From positions 5,677-12,370 of the forward strand of contig DBWN01000257.1 in the NCBI GenBank assembly GCA_002308935.1: DNA of 6,694 nucleotides. Direction: 5' to 3'. The stretch comes from Bacteroidales bacterium UBA1237. Its GTDB lineage: Bacteria; Bacteroidota; Bacteroidia; Bacteroidales; UBA932. Below are positions 1-5,986 of the stretch, one piece after another. Numbering within the stretch: the first letter of the stretch is position 1; each line of letters begins with the position of its first letter. The notes under the pieces were generated by a model that searched no databases, was not told the origin of the DNA, and was given only the letters and a program-made list of their open reading frames with translations. The position numbers and the translations under genes are program-made.

Positions 1-1050
1 CGGCAGGAAGCTGTTCTTTATCGCCAAGATGCAGAAAACTGCCTCTATGCTTCCGGATGCGCTGGTGGTATGGCCGGTGAAACCCTTTGTCGATGAAACG
101 GGAGGAATGCTGTCTCCGAAGACGCGGAGCAGAGCTGCGCTCTCGCTGGCATCATTGTTCGGAGTGGCCGTTCCGTGTGCATTCACATAACCTATGTCCG
201 AGGGAGAAAGTCCAGCACTCTCAAGGGCCTTGGTCATCGCCAGGAAAGCACCGTCCCCTTCCGGGGAAGAGGCGGTCTGGTGGAAAGCGTCGCAGGCGTT
301 CCCGTATCCGGAAAGCACCGCCAAAGGCTTGACTCCCCTCTTTGCAGCATGCGAAGGGCTCTCCAGGACGACATATCCTGCACCTTCACCAAGATTGAGC
401 CCGTTTCTTGAGGCATCGAAAGGACGGCATGGGGCGCTGTCCAGAATCATCAGGGAATTGAACCCGTTGAGATGATACCTTGACAGACTCTCCGAGCCTC
501 CGGCAACGACGATATCATATAGTCCGGCCTTGATAAGGTCAGCTCCGAACATTATGGCGTTGGCAGCGGACGAGCATGCAGTCGAAATCGTTGTAGAGAA
601 AGCGAATTTCCCGAATGGTTTCGCAGTGGCGGAAGTAGTTCCCCTGCAATCATGCAAGCGTATCAGGGAAGGGTCACCTTTCCCGGAAAGATAGTCCAGG
701 AAACGGTCTTCTGTAATGTCTATGCCTCCTACGGTAGTTCCTGAGATGAACGCGGCGCCCAGAAGGTCCTCCCGGGAGAGTCCCGCCGTTCCCAGCGCCT
801 CGTGAAGAGCCTGGATTCCCAGAAGAGCGGTCCTCGGGAGGATTTCATCCTTGGGAATACCCGCCATCTCTTTCAAGGCTCCGTTGTCATATGGGACTTC
901 CCCACAAGGAAGATCATTGTGGGACGTGGACAGGTACTTTATGGGCCCTATGCCGCTTTTCGCAGCGAAAAGCGATTCGAAGGTCCGGTCCATACCGTTC
1001 CCGATGGCGGAGATGACTCCCGCCCCTGTTATCGGAATCCCCTGTCCCAT
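1..1050 (-). CDS. Beta-ketoacyl-ACP synthase (FabF-like), 3' end cut by window edge
   Basis: This is a condensing enzyme of the FabF/KAS II (thiolase-fold) type that would extend an ACP-bound chain with malonyl-ACP in the cytoplasm. The visible 350 codons are open and in frame to the window edge. The catalytic Cys is at residue 159 (TACSS), the first active-site His at 292 (HGTAT), the conserved Lys at 322 and the second His at 327 (GHTTSASG), so the Cys-His-His triad is intact. The N terminus has the usual ITGAGVISAIG opening. Only about 50 C-terminal residues, including the usual glycine-rich FGFGG-type loop, should be missing beyond the edge. I chose the ATG at 1050 because it places that opening correctly; it lies 14 bp after the stop of the upstream ACP gene and has no clear Shine-Dalgarno sequence. 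The context points to an aryl-polyene-type synthase rather than housekeeping FabF, but the sequence alone does not prove this. Confidence 0.93.
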   Translation of the reverse strand, partial: MGQGIPITGAGVISAIGNGMDRTFESLFAAKSGIGPIKYLSTSHNDLPCGEVPYDNGALKEMAGIPKDEILPRTALLGIQALHEALGTAGLSREDLLGAAFISGTTVGGIDITEDRFLDYLSGKGDPSLIRLHDCRGTTSATAKPFGKFAFSTTISTACSSAANAIMFGADLIKAGLYDIVVAGGSESLSRYHLNGFNSLMILDSAPCRPFDASRNGLNLGEGAGYVVLESPSHAAKRGVKPLAVLSGYGNACDAFHQTASSPEGDGAFLAMTKALESAGLSPSDIGYVNAHGTATPNNDASESAALLRVFGDSIPPVSSTKGFTGHTTSASGSIEAVFCILAIKNSFLP

Positions 1051-1064
1051 CAGATACGAAGGAG

Positions 1065-1322
1065 TTATCTTGTCCTGTTGTCAGCCACGTACTGAGCCAT
1101 CGTGTTCACGTTGACGAACACTTTCTTGCCCTCTGCAGGGTTGGCCAGACGGATGCCGTAGTTCTTCTCCAGAAGGAGCATCAGTTCAAGTGCGTCAATA
1201 GAATCAAGACCGAGACCTTCTCCGAAAAGAGGAGCCTCGTCGTCAATGTCAGAAGGAGTGATGTCAGCGAGTTTCAGAGCCTCGATGACTTTCTCCTTGA
1301 TTTCGGTTTTCAGATCTTCCAT
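1065..1322 (-). CDS. Acyl carrier protein (85 aa)
   Basis: A discrete acyl carrier protein that would carry the growing chain on a phosphopantetheine arm. The attachment motif GLGLDSIDALEL is clear, with the modified Ser at residue 41. The length of 85 residues and the acidic, helical composition fit the family. It differs from the other ACP in this window in having a longer insertion (around PAEGKKVFVNVNT) before the last helix, so the two are unlikely to be recent duplicates. Its start overlaps the end of the preceding half-length ketosynthase gene by 13 bp, which suggests coupled translation, and the following ketosynthase begins 14 bp after its stop. It probably serves the adjacent ketosynthases; which ACP carries the starter and which the elongating chain cannot be decided here. 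Confidence 0.95.
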   Translation of the reverse strand: MEDLKTEIKEKVIEALKLADITPSDIDDEAPLFGEGLGLDSIDALELMLLLEKNYGIRLANPAEGKKVFVNVNTMAQYVADNRTR

Positions 1323-1918
1323 ATTCTCAAAAATTCTTTTTCATCAAAATCTTTCAAGCCTTCACCTTCCTTATGGACAAGGAAAAGGCACACATCAAAA
1401 TCATCTTCACTGCCGCATTCGACCCATCCGAAAATGGCCGAAGCGGTCATCGGGTCCAGGAAAGCCGATTCCAGTCCATGGATCATTGTCGTGGGATCAA
1501 ACTCCTCCAAAACGGAGAAAGAAGTCTCACCATAGTATTTGTTCCGTATCGCTATCTCTCCTGTCAAAATATTCGGAAGAGTATAAACGAAAACGGCGGG
1601 AGAAGGGTAAAACTCCTCCTTGGAGCGGATAGTCCCTTCGTAAATCCTGTCATCCGCGAGGGACCCGCTTCTGTTGTACAATATCACAGCCCTGTCTTCG
1701 CAGTCATGCTTTCTCGGCTCTTCCGAAGAGAGAAGCAGTTCTGAAGAGACGAAACCCGCTTTTGAAAGTGGATCCATCTTGAAAAACTTGGGCCAATCGC
1801 CGATCTGCTTCCGGTAGGCTTCTACAAGAAGGTCTTCCCCGGAAGAGGCGAAGGCAAGTCTTTTTTCATTCAGGACGATCCCTGACGGAGTCACCCTGAC
1901 AGATGAACTGTACTTCAT
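1310..1918 (-). CDS. Half-length ketosynthase-like protein, chain-length-factor type, no catalytic Cys
   Basis: This 202-residue protein resembles only the N-terminal half of a beta-ketoacyl synthase. The recognisable core is residues 107-140, where SPAVFVYTLPN and ILTGEIAIRNKYYGE correspond to the P-N-x-x-x-G-x-I-A-I-R helix and the G-P-x strand just before the ketosynthase active site. An ungapped comparison with FabF puts Glu139 where the nucleophilic Cys should be, and the protein ends before the region that would supply the two His residues. It therefore cannot be a self-sufficient condensing enzyme. By analogy with the short ApeC-type (Ketoacyl-synt_2) proteins of aryl polyene clusters and with Cys-less chain-length factors, I infer a partner subunit for a full ketosynthase. 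A TTG start at 1951 is possible, but the ATG at 1918 is preferred because the longer version would overlap the promoter-like element. The closest family is recognised by motif only. Confidence 0.75.
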   Translation of the reverse strand: MKYSSSVRVTPSGIVLNEKRLAFASSGEDLLVEAYRKQIGDWPKFFKMDPLSKAGFVSSELLLSSEEPRKHDCEDRAVILYNRSGSLADDRIYEGTIRSKEEFYPSPAVFVYTLPNILTGEIAIRNKYYGETSFSVLEEFDPTTMIHGLESAFLDPMTASAIFGWVECGSEDDFDVCLFLVHKEGEGLKDFDEKEFLRIWKI

Positions 1919-1939
1919 TGGACGAAAGGAAACGGACTG

Positions 1940-1947
1940 CAAAATTA
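1940..1947 (-). promoter_or_regulatory. Candidate Bacteroidota -7 promoter element inside the operon
   Basis: On the minus strand this reads TAATTTTG, an exact match to the Bacteroidota -7 consensus TAnnTTTG. It lies in the 58-bp gap before the half-length ketosynthase gene, about 22 bases upstream of the ATG at 1918, so a transcript starting a few bases downstream would have a leader of only about 15 bases. The expected -33 element (TTG) is not convincing: the region about 20 bases further upstream reads CTTTTCG. AT-rich sequence can produce this match by chance, so it is a candidate only. If real, it would allow the last three genes to be expressed apart from the first five. Confidence 0.35.
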
Positions 1948-1956
1948 GCAAATTTT
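1941..1956. repeat. Perfect 6-bp inverted repeat, AT-rich (possible operator)
   Basis: AAAATT and AATTTT flank a 4-base spacer. The repeat overlaps the candidate -7 element and sits in a 58-bp gap that is clearly richer in A and T than the surrounding genes. The position would suit a binding site for a repressor or activator. A short AT palindrome can also arise by chance in such sequence. The stem is too weak and lacks the GC content needed for a terminator. Confidence 0.3.
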
Positions 1957-1976
1957 AATCACGAAAAGCATGGTCA

Positions 1977-3110
1977 TCAGACCTTCCTGAACAGCATCGC
2001 CGCATTGCATCCCCCGAAACCCGACAGAAGCTTGACAAAAGACGTCCCGCTGGCGGGACGGTTGTCCGCAGAAATGTTCAGCGGAGCGGAGACTCCGCAT
2101 TCGGAATACCCTCTCATGCCAATGATGACTCCCTCTTCCACCGCTTTCATGGAAAGCACGGACTCCATGATACCGGCGGCACCCATAGTGTGCCCGTAAT
2201 AGCCCTTGTATCCGTTGACCGGGACTTCGCTAAGCCCTGCCCTTGAAAGGGCAATGCTCTCCATTTCATCATTGTAGAGCGTTGCAGTCCCATGAACGTT
2301 GACAAAAGCCAGATCACTTCTGTCAGCATCCCCAAGTACGGCCATCAATGCCCTGAAACTTCCTTCTCCGGTCCTGGAAGGCCCCGATATATGGTTCGCA
2401 TCATTCCTTATCGCTCCTTTTACCGCCACCCAATCACCCTTCTGGGGCTCTTTCCAAGAATAGATGACCGTTGCTGCGGCTTCCCCGGGATTAAGACCGT
2501 CCCTTTTCGCGTCGAAAGGCTTGCAGGGCTCTTTGGAAAGAGCCTTGAATGACTGGAAGCCGGACACTATGAACCTGCTCTGGATATCTCCTCCTGTGAC
2601 TATGACAGTATCGAAGTGACCTGTTTCGAGTTCCCGGACCGCATTGATCTGAGCGGACAATCCGGATATGCAGGCGTTTGAGACAGTGACAGGCGGGACA
2701 GGGTTTCCGAAGAATGAAGCCACTCTTTTCGCCGAGTATCCCGGATACTCTCTCCCGGCTGGATCCTCCGTGTGAAGAAGGTCCACATTGCCTTTTGTGG
2801 ATGAGATGATGAAAAGCACCTTGTCTGAAGAAGGGTCGATTCCCGTCCCATGAAGAGCCAAGGAAACGGAAAGCATCAAACGCTTTTCGAATGGAGTATA
2901 CCCGTCTTCGGGAATTCCTGCCTTGAGATACTCTTCTTTCAGGGAATCCTCATCGATTATGGATGCGCAGAAATCTTCCGGTATGTCCCTTTCTGCACCC
3001 GAATGAAGACGAAGCGCGGACTTCCCGTCCTTTATGGCGAGAAAGTTCTCACTGGTCCCTATCCCCAACGGGGAAATGACATTATCGGATATCTTTACTG
3101 CCTGCTTCAT
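1977..3110 (-). CDS. Beta-ketoacyl-ACP synthase (complete, 377 aa)
   Basis: A full-length condensing enzyme that would elongate an ACP-bound acyl or polyenoyl chain. It has the catalytic Cys at residue 147 (VSNACISG), His at 273 (HGTAT), Lys at 302 and the second His at 307 (YGHTMGAAG), and the C-terminal glycine loop at about 363-367 (SGFGG). It is some 30 residues shorter than typical FabF, mostly in the N-terminal part. The frame stays open upstream to 3155, but I chose the ATG at 3110 because the protein then begins with the usual short strand before VISPLG and starts 7 bp after the dehydratase stop; the longer version would overlap the dehydratase gene by 38 bp. It differs strongly from the other ketosynthase in this window (SNACIS versus STACSS around the Cys), so the two probably have different chain or starter preferences. 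It is the likeliest partner of the Cys-less half-length protein encoded next. Confidence 0.94.
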   Translation of the reverse strand: MKQAVKISDNVISPLGIGTSENFLAIKDGKSALRLHSGAERDIPEDFCASIIDEDSLKEEYLKAGIPEDGYTPFEKRLMLSVSLALHGTGIDPSSDKVLFIISSTKGNVDLLHTEDPAGREYPGYSAKRVASFFGNPVPPVTVSNACISGLSAQINAVRELETGHFDTVIVTGGDIQSRFIVSGFQSFKALSKEPCKPFDAKRDGLNPGEAAATVIYSWKEPQKGDWVAVKGAIRNDANHISGPSRTGEGSFRALMAVLGDADRSDLAFVNVHGTATLYNDEMESIALSRAGLSEVPVNGYKGYYGHTMGAAGIMESVLSMKAVEEGVIIGMRGYSECGVSAPLNISADNRPASGTSFVKLLSGFGGCNAAMLFRKV

Positions 3111-3117
3111 CAATCTG

Positions 3118-3594
3118 TCACTTTTTGAGAGCGGTTGACATGATGCCCTTGGCAACAGGGCCTGACGCGGATTCCACTTCGGCCTCCGCTATGGTCATAC
3201 CCATTATTTCATCCTTGATGGTGATGCTGGTGAAGAGGGTCTCCCCTACCTCGGGTTGACGTACAATGGACATGTCGCGTATGGCACATATATACCCTAT
3301 ATCCACATCTTTATGGAGAATGTACTTGGATATGAAGCCTATTCTCACAGCACAGCTCTGGGCGATGTTCTCAAGGATTCCTGAAGGATCGAGTCTGCCG
3401 TTCTCCAGAAGGATGTTGTCCTTCCTCACGGTAAAGGAAGTCCTGACGCCATTCACATCGAAATGAAGAAGAGAATCCACCATGACGAAGGGCTTTCTCT
3501 GGGGGATGATGTCTAGCACATCCACCGAAGAAAAACAGAACCCAGTCCCGAGTTCAGCGTCTATCATCTGTTGCGAAATGACGTTCTCTTCCAT
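3118..3594 (-). CDS. Hot-dog-fold 3-hydroxyacyl-ACP dehydratase-like protein (158 aa)
   Basis: A FabZ/ApeI/ApeP-like hot-dog protein, expected to remove water from 3-hydroxyacyl-ACP and so create the double bonds of a polyene. Length is normal for the family. The opening of the fold is clear at residues 28-45 (DIIPQRKPFVMVDSLLHF), matching the FabZ block LPHRxPFLLVD. The central helix at 71-86 (SGILENIAQSCAVRIG) matches the FabZ GVLxxEAMAQ helix, with Glu75 at the position of the catalytic Glu. The catalytic His of FabZ is replaced by Gln32, and the GHFPxxPxxPG block is also altered (ENGRLDPSG). Either this subfamily works differently or it needs a partner subunit that supplies the His. The gene begins 12 bp after the acyltransferase stop and is followed after 7 bp by a ketosynthase. 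Confidence 0.85.
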   Translation of the reverse strand: MEENVISQQMIDAELGTGFCFSSVDVLDIIPQRKPFVMVDSLLHFDVNGVRTSFTVRKDNILLENGRLDPSGILENIAQSCAVRIGFISKYILHKDVDIGYICAIRDMSIVRQPEVGETLFTSITIKDEIMGMTIAEAEVESASGPVAKGIMSTALKK

Positions 3595-3606
3595 TGCCGA
3601 TATACG

Positions 3607-4494
3607 TTATTCCTCTCCCCAGAATTCATGGAAATTGAACCACTGGTGAGGATATTTCATAAGAATCTTCCCAAGTTCCTCGGAATATCTTTTTGCGAGA
3701 AGCTGTTCCCGTTCATCTCTGGAGATCTTTTCCGGGATATCATTGTCAAGCCTTGATATCCAGATATGGTATTTCATCGCACCCTCCTTCATTATGAAAG
3801 CGGTCACGACAGGTACTTCCTTCATGGCCGCAAGCGAGAACGGTCCTCTCAGGATATCCGCTTCTTTACCCAGAAGAGAAACCCTTATGGTCTTGCTGTC
3901 AGGCAGAAGACGGTCGGCATGGATGTTCACGATCTCTCCGTCAGAAAGTGCGGAATAAAGAGTGAAAAGATGGGACATGTCGTCCTTCACAGGGATAAGT
4001 CTCACGTTATTGAGTCCAAGTGTCTTTATCCTGTTCGCAGCCACCTCCCCGCTTTCTCCTCCGAAGATGAGAGCGTTCACCCTTTTGGGGGACTTCAGCA
4101 TGTATCCGCTCATTTCATCGTTTCCGACGTGGGCTCCGATCATCATGAATCCTGTATCTTCTTTCAAAAGATTCATGAAGAGTTCATTGTTCCCCATGTC
4201 GACAGTGAACTTCTTTCCGGCGAAAGCGGCGAACCTGTCCACTACTATCTCTCCAAAAAGGAGATGGTTTTTCCAAGTCGAATAATAGGACCTCAGCACA
4301 CCGTAACCGTGCCTTCTCCTGAAGTAGTGGTATATCGCCAGATAAGATTTCGGCCTTGCAAGCATGTAGACGGGTATCGCGAAACCCATGAAAAAATACA
4401 CGACCCTCACAGGCACCGTTTTCAGTATGCCTACAAGGGCCCTGTGCATCCACGGGGTTCCGTCAGTCGTACCGCGCCACTGCTTTTCGCTCAT
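3607..4494 (-). CDS. LpxL/HtrB-type membrane acyltransferase (295 aa)
   Basis: A member of the lysophospholipid/lipid A late acyltransferase family, which moves an acyl chain from ACP to a lipid at the inner face of the cytoplasmic membrane. A hydrophobic stretch at about residues 24-46 is the likely membrane anchor. The catalytic HX4E motif is at His122-Glu127 (GAHVGNDEMSGY). The second block is at about 188-216 (IVNIHADR to ILRGPFSLA), where the Arg-Gly-Pro-Phe is typical of the family, and the C terminus ends in the family signature HQWFNFHEFW. Length is normal. Its ATG overlaps the ACP stop as ATGA, so translation of the two is probably coupled. The location among polyene genes suggests that it attaches the finished aryl-polyenoyl chain to a lipid rather than making lipid A. 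That role is inferred; a housekeeping lipid A role is less likely but not excluded. Confidence 0.9.
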   Translation of the reverse strand: MSEKQWRGTTDGTPWMHRALVGILKTVPVRVVYFFMGFAIPVYMLARPKSYLAIYHYFRRRHGYGVLRSYYSTWKNHLLFGEIVVDRFAAFAGKKFTVDMGNNELFMNLLKEDTGFMMIGAHVGNDEMSGYMLKSPKRVNALIFGGESGEVAANRIKTLGLNNVRLIPVKDDMSHLFTLYSALSDGEIVNIHADRLLPDSKTIRVSLLGKEADILRGPFSLAAMKEVPVVTAFIMKEGAMKYHIWISRLDNDIPEKISRDEREQLLAKRYSEELGKILMKYPHQWFNFHEFWGEE

Positions 4495-4733
4495 GCGGTC
4501 TTCTTCTCAATGAAATCGTAGAACTCCTCAAGGGTAAGGATCTTCCCGAGGTCCTCGGATTTGATCTTCACGCCGAAAATCGAATCGACCATCACTACGA
4601 TGTCGACGATGTCAAGGCTGTCTATCCCCAGATCTTTCTTGAAAGATGCCCCGGGTACAAGAAGTCCGGGATCGACTTCGAATTCATCCTCAAGGAAGCT
4701 GTTCACTTTCTCCACTATTTCTTCTCTGTTCAT
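4491..4733 (-). CDS. Acyl carrier protein (80 aa)
   Basis: A typical small acidic acyl carrier protein. The phosphopantetheine attachment motif is LGIDSLDIVDIV, with Ser39 as the modified residue. Length and helix pattern (four helices, with VMVDSIFGVKI after the attachment site) are normal for type II systems. Its stop overlaps the start of the LpxL-like acyltransferase in an ATGA arrangement, so this ACP is the likeliest acyl donor for that enzyme. It begins 32 bp after the methyltransferase stop. No Shine-Dalgarno sequence is visible upstream of the ATG at 4733. It shares little with the other ACP of the cluster beyond the core motif. Confidence 0.96.
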   Translation of the reverse strand: MNREEIVEKVNSFLEDEFEVDPGLLVPGASFKKDLGIDSLDIVDIVVMVDSIFGVKIKSEDLGKILTLEEFYDFIEKKTA

Positions 4734-4765
4734 ATCTGATTCTGTATTTGCCAGTCAGCGGCTGA

Positions 4766-5869
4766 TTATTCTGAAATTTTACAAACTAAAATGCTGTGGC
4801 CCTGTCCTATTCCGTCGATTATCCTCTCAACTTGAAGACCGCTGTCTTTGATAATGTTGACCAGATCCTCTGAATAGTACATCTTGCTGTTTCCGTTGGC
4901 CATGGCGGTGAAATAAATGCTGGTCATTGTCATGCAGAACGCAGCCGGTTCGAACCTCTGCCTGTTCCAAAGGAGTTCCATGATGTAGAGTCTGGAAGAA
5001 GGCGTCATGATGTCTCTGGTACGGGTCAGGATTGATTTGATCTGCTCCGGAGAGAAACAGTCAAGGAACTGGCTCATCCAGATGGCGTCAAACTTCGGAG
5101 ATGACGGGAAAGAAGCGGAAGAGTCAAGAAGGTTTATCGGGAATCCCGAGATTCTCTCAGCCCCCTTCTTGCCTTTGACATTCTCCTTCATCAGTCCGAT
5201 CTGCTGAGGAAGATCCATTATTGTGACTTTCACTTCAGGGTCATGTGCGACGCACTGGAGTGCCCATTTGCCGGTATTTCCTCCGACATCAAGAAGAGTC
5301 CTAACATTGTTCCCTCCGAAGATGATGTCAAGAGCGCTCTCGAAAGAGCTGTCCGAATAGAAATGGTCGAAAGCGAACCAGCTGTCGCTCTCCTCCTTTT
5401 CCAAGGAAGACAACCCCTCATAAATGGTTGGCCATGGACCAAGTGTGGGAAGACCTGCAGGGCGTCCCTCTTCTATCGCCTTGTCCAAATCATAGAATCC
5501 ACGGTAATTGATGAAATGGTTGAAATCCAGATTCACCTTGGCGGCCCCGTCGGAAAGAAGGAACCACCCCACTTTGGAGAGGGTGTACTTGTCTGTGGCG
5601 GTATCCACAAGAACGGTCCCTATACAAAGGGATGCTTCAAGAAGACATTTGAGACCGTATTCGGAAATGCCGGCCTTGGGAAGGATCTCCGCTGCAGTAA
5701 GACCGTCAGGATTATCCCTCAGAAGATCCAGGATCCCATATTTCACCATCAGTCTGGAAACCTGGAAAACCGCAGGTCCCCAGGCTATGAACTCCGCCAG
5801 GCGCTGCGCTTCACGCGCATTGTAAACGTCTTTGGTATATCTTTTCTCCAGTTCAGGAAAAAGTTCCAT
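4766..5869 (-). CDS. SAM-dependent methyltransferase, O-methyltransferase (acetylserotonin/COMT-like) family
   Basis: A 367-residue class I methyltransferase with the layout of the COMT/acetylserotonin O-methyltransferase family. The N-terminal winged-helix dimerisation part spans about residues 20-110 (GILDLL, GLTAAEI, YGLKCLLEA, YTLSKVGWFLL). The C-terminal Rossmann domain binds SAM through motif I at 192-202 (LLDVGGNTGKW) and the acidic end of strand 2 at Asp219 (VTIMDLP). In the family a catalytic His sits in an LHDW-type motif; here the same place reads SQFLDCFSPEQ, so Asp270 appears to replace it. That leaves the chemistry open: methylation of a phenolic head group is the obvious guess, but a different acceptor or a changed mechanism is possible. 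It appears to be the first gene of the cluster, 117 bp after rnfA. The ATG at 5869 is the only plausible start, as no in-frame start lies nearer the upstream AAGGAGGTAA. Confidence 0.87.
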   Translation of the reverse strand: MELFPELEKRYTKDVYNAREAQRLAEFIAWGPAVFQVSRLMVKYGILDLLRDNPDGLTAAEILPKAGISEYGLKCLLEASLCIGTVLVDTATDKYTLSKVGWFLLSDGAAKVNLDFNHFINYRGFYDLDKAIEEGRPAGLPTLGPWPTIYEGLSSLEKEESDSWFAFDHFYSDSSFESALDIIFGGNNVRTLLDVGGNTGKWALQCVAHDPEVKVTIMDLPQQIGLMKENVKGKKGAERISGFPINLLDSSASFPSSPKFDAIWMSQFLDCFSPEQIKSILTRTRDIMTPSSRLYIMELLWNRQRFEPAAFCMTMTSIYFTAMANGNSKMYYSEDLVNIIKDSGLQVERIIDGIGQGHSILVCKISE

Positions 5870-5891
5870 GATACTGCTTTGTGTTTTTGCG

Positions 5892-5911
5892 TTACCTCCT
5901 TGACAAAGAGG
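5892..5911 (-). promoter_or_regulatory. Strong Shine-Dalgarno-like sequence, misplaced, in a small hairpin
   Basis: The minus strand carries AAGGAGGTAA at 5901-5892, the best Shine-Dalgarno match in the window. It ends about 22 bases before the methyltransferase ATG, too far for normal use, and there is no in-frame start codon between. Just upstream, CCTCTT (5911-5906) can pair with AAGGAGG across a 4-base loop, with one bulged G, which would hide it. It may be chance, a standby ribosome site, or part of a leader control element. Confidence 0.3.
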
Positions 5912-5931
5912 CTTCTTTTTATTTCAACGAT

Positions 5932-5958
5932 GAGGTCACCCTGTTACAGGATGGCCTC
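5932..5958 (-). terminator. 12-bp stem hairpin after rnfA, possible terminator without U tract
   Basis: GAGGCCATCCTG and CAGGGTGACCTC on the minus strand form a 12-position stem with a TAA loop, broken only by one C-A mismatch and one G-T wobble. It lies 28 bp after the rnfA stop, the right place to end the rnf transcript. No run of T follows on the minus strand (the next bases are ATCGTTGAAATAAAAAG), so it is not a classical intrinsic terminator. It could instead protect the 3' end of the rnf mRNA or act in the leader of the methyltransferase gene. Confidence 0.45.
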
Positions 5959-5986
5959 ACCGGGATTATGTCTTGACCCACTCTCT

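Noticed and set aside
87..475. Three overlapping plus-strand frames near the left edge
   Set aside because: They lie wholly within the minus-strand ketosynthase reading frame, which continues open with catalytic motifs across this region.
1246..1744. Overlapping plus-strand frames (1246-1632 and 1373-1744) opposite the half-ketosynthase
   Set aside because: Their translations are low-complexity and basic with no family resemblance, while the minus-strand frame has clear ketosynthase-like motifs.
1919..1951. TTG start adding 11 residues to the half-length ketosynthase-like protein
   Set aside because: It would need a TTG start overlapping the candidate -7 element, and the ATG at 1918 gives a natural N terminus.
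3111..3155. N-terminal extension of the second ketosynthase by 15 residues
   Set aside because: It would overlap the dehydratase gene by 38 bp and adds residues before the usual ketosynthase N-terminal strand; the ATG at 3110 fits better.
3766..4521. Plus-strand open frame of 251 codons opposite the acyltransferase
   Set aside because: It is antisense to a clear LpxL-family gene, its translation is rich in His, Arg and Ser with no recognisable domain, and the opposing frame explains its length.
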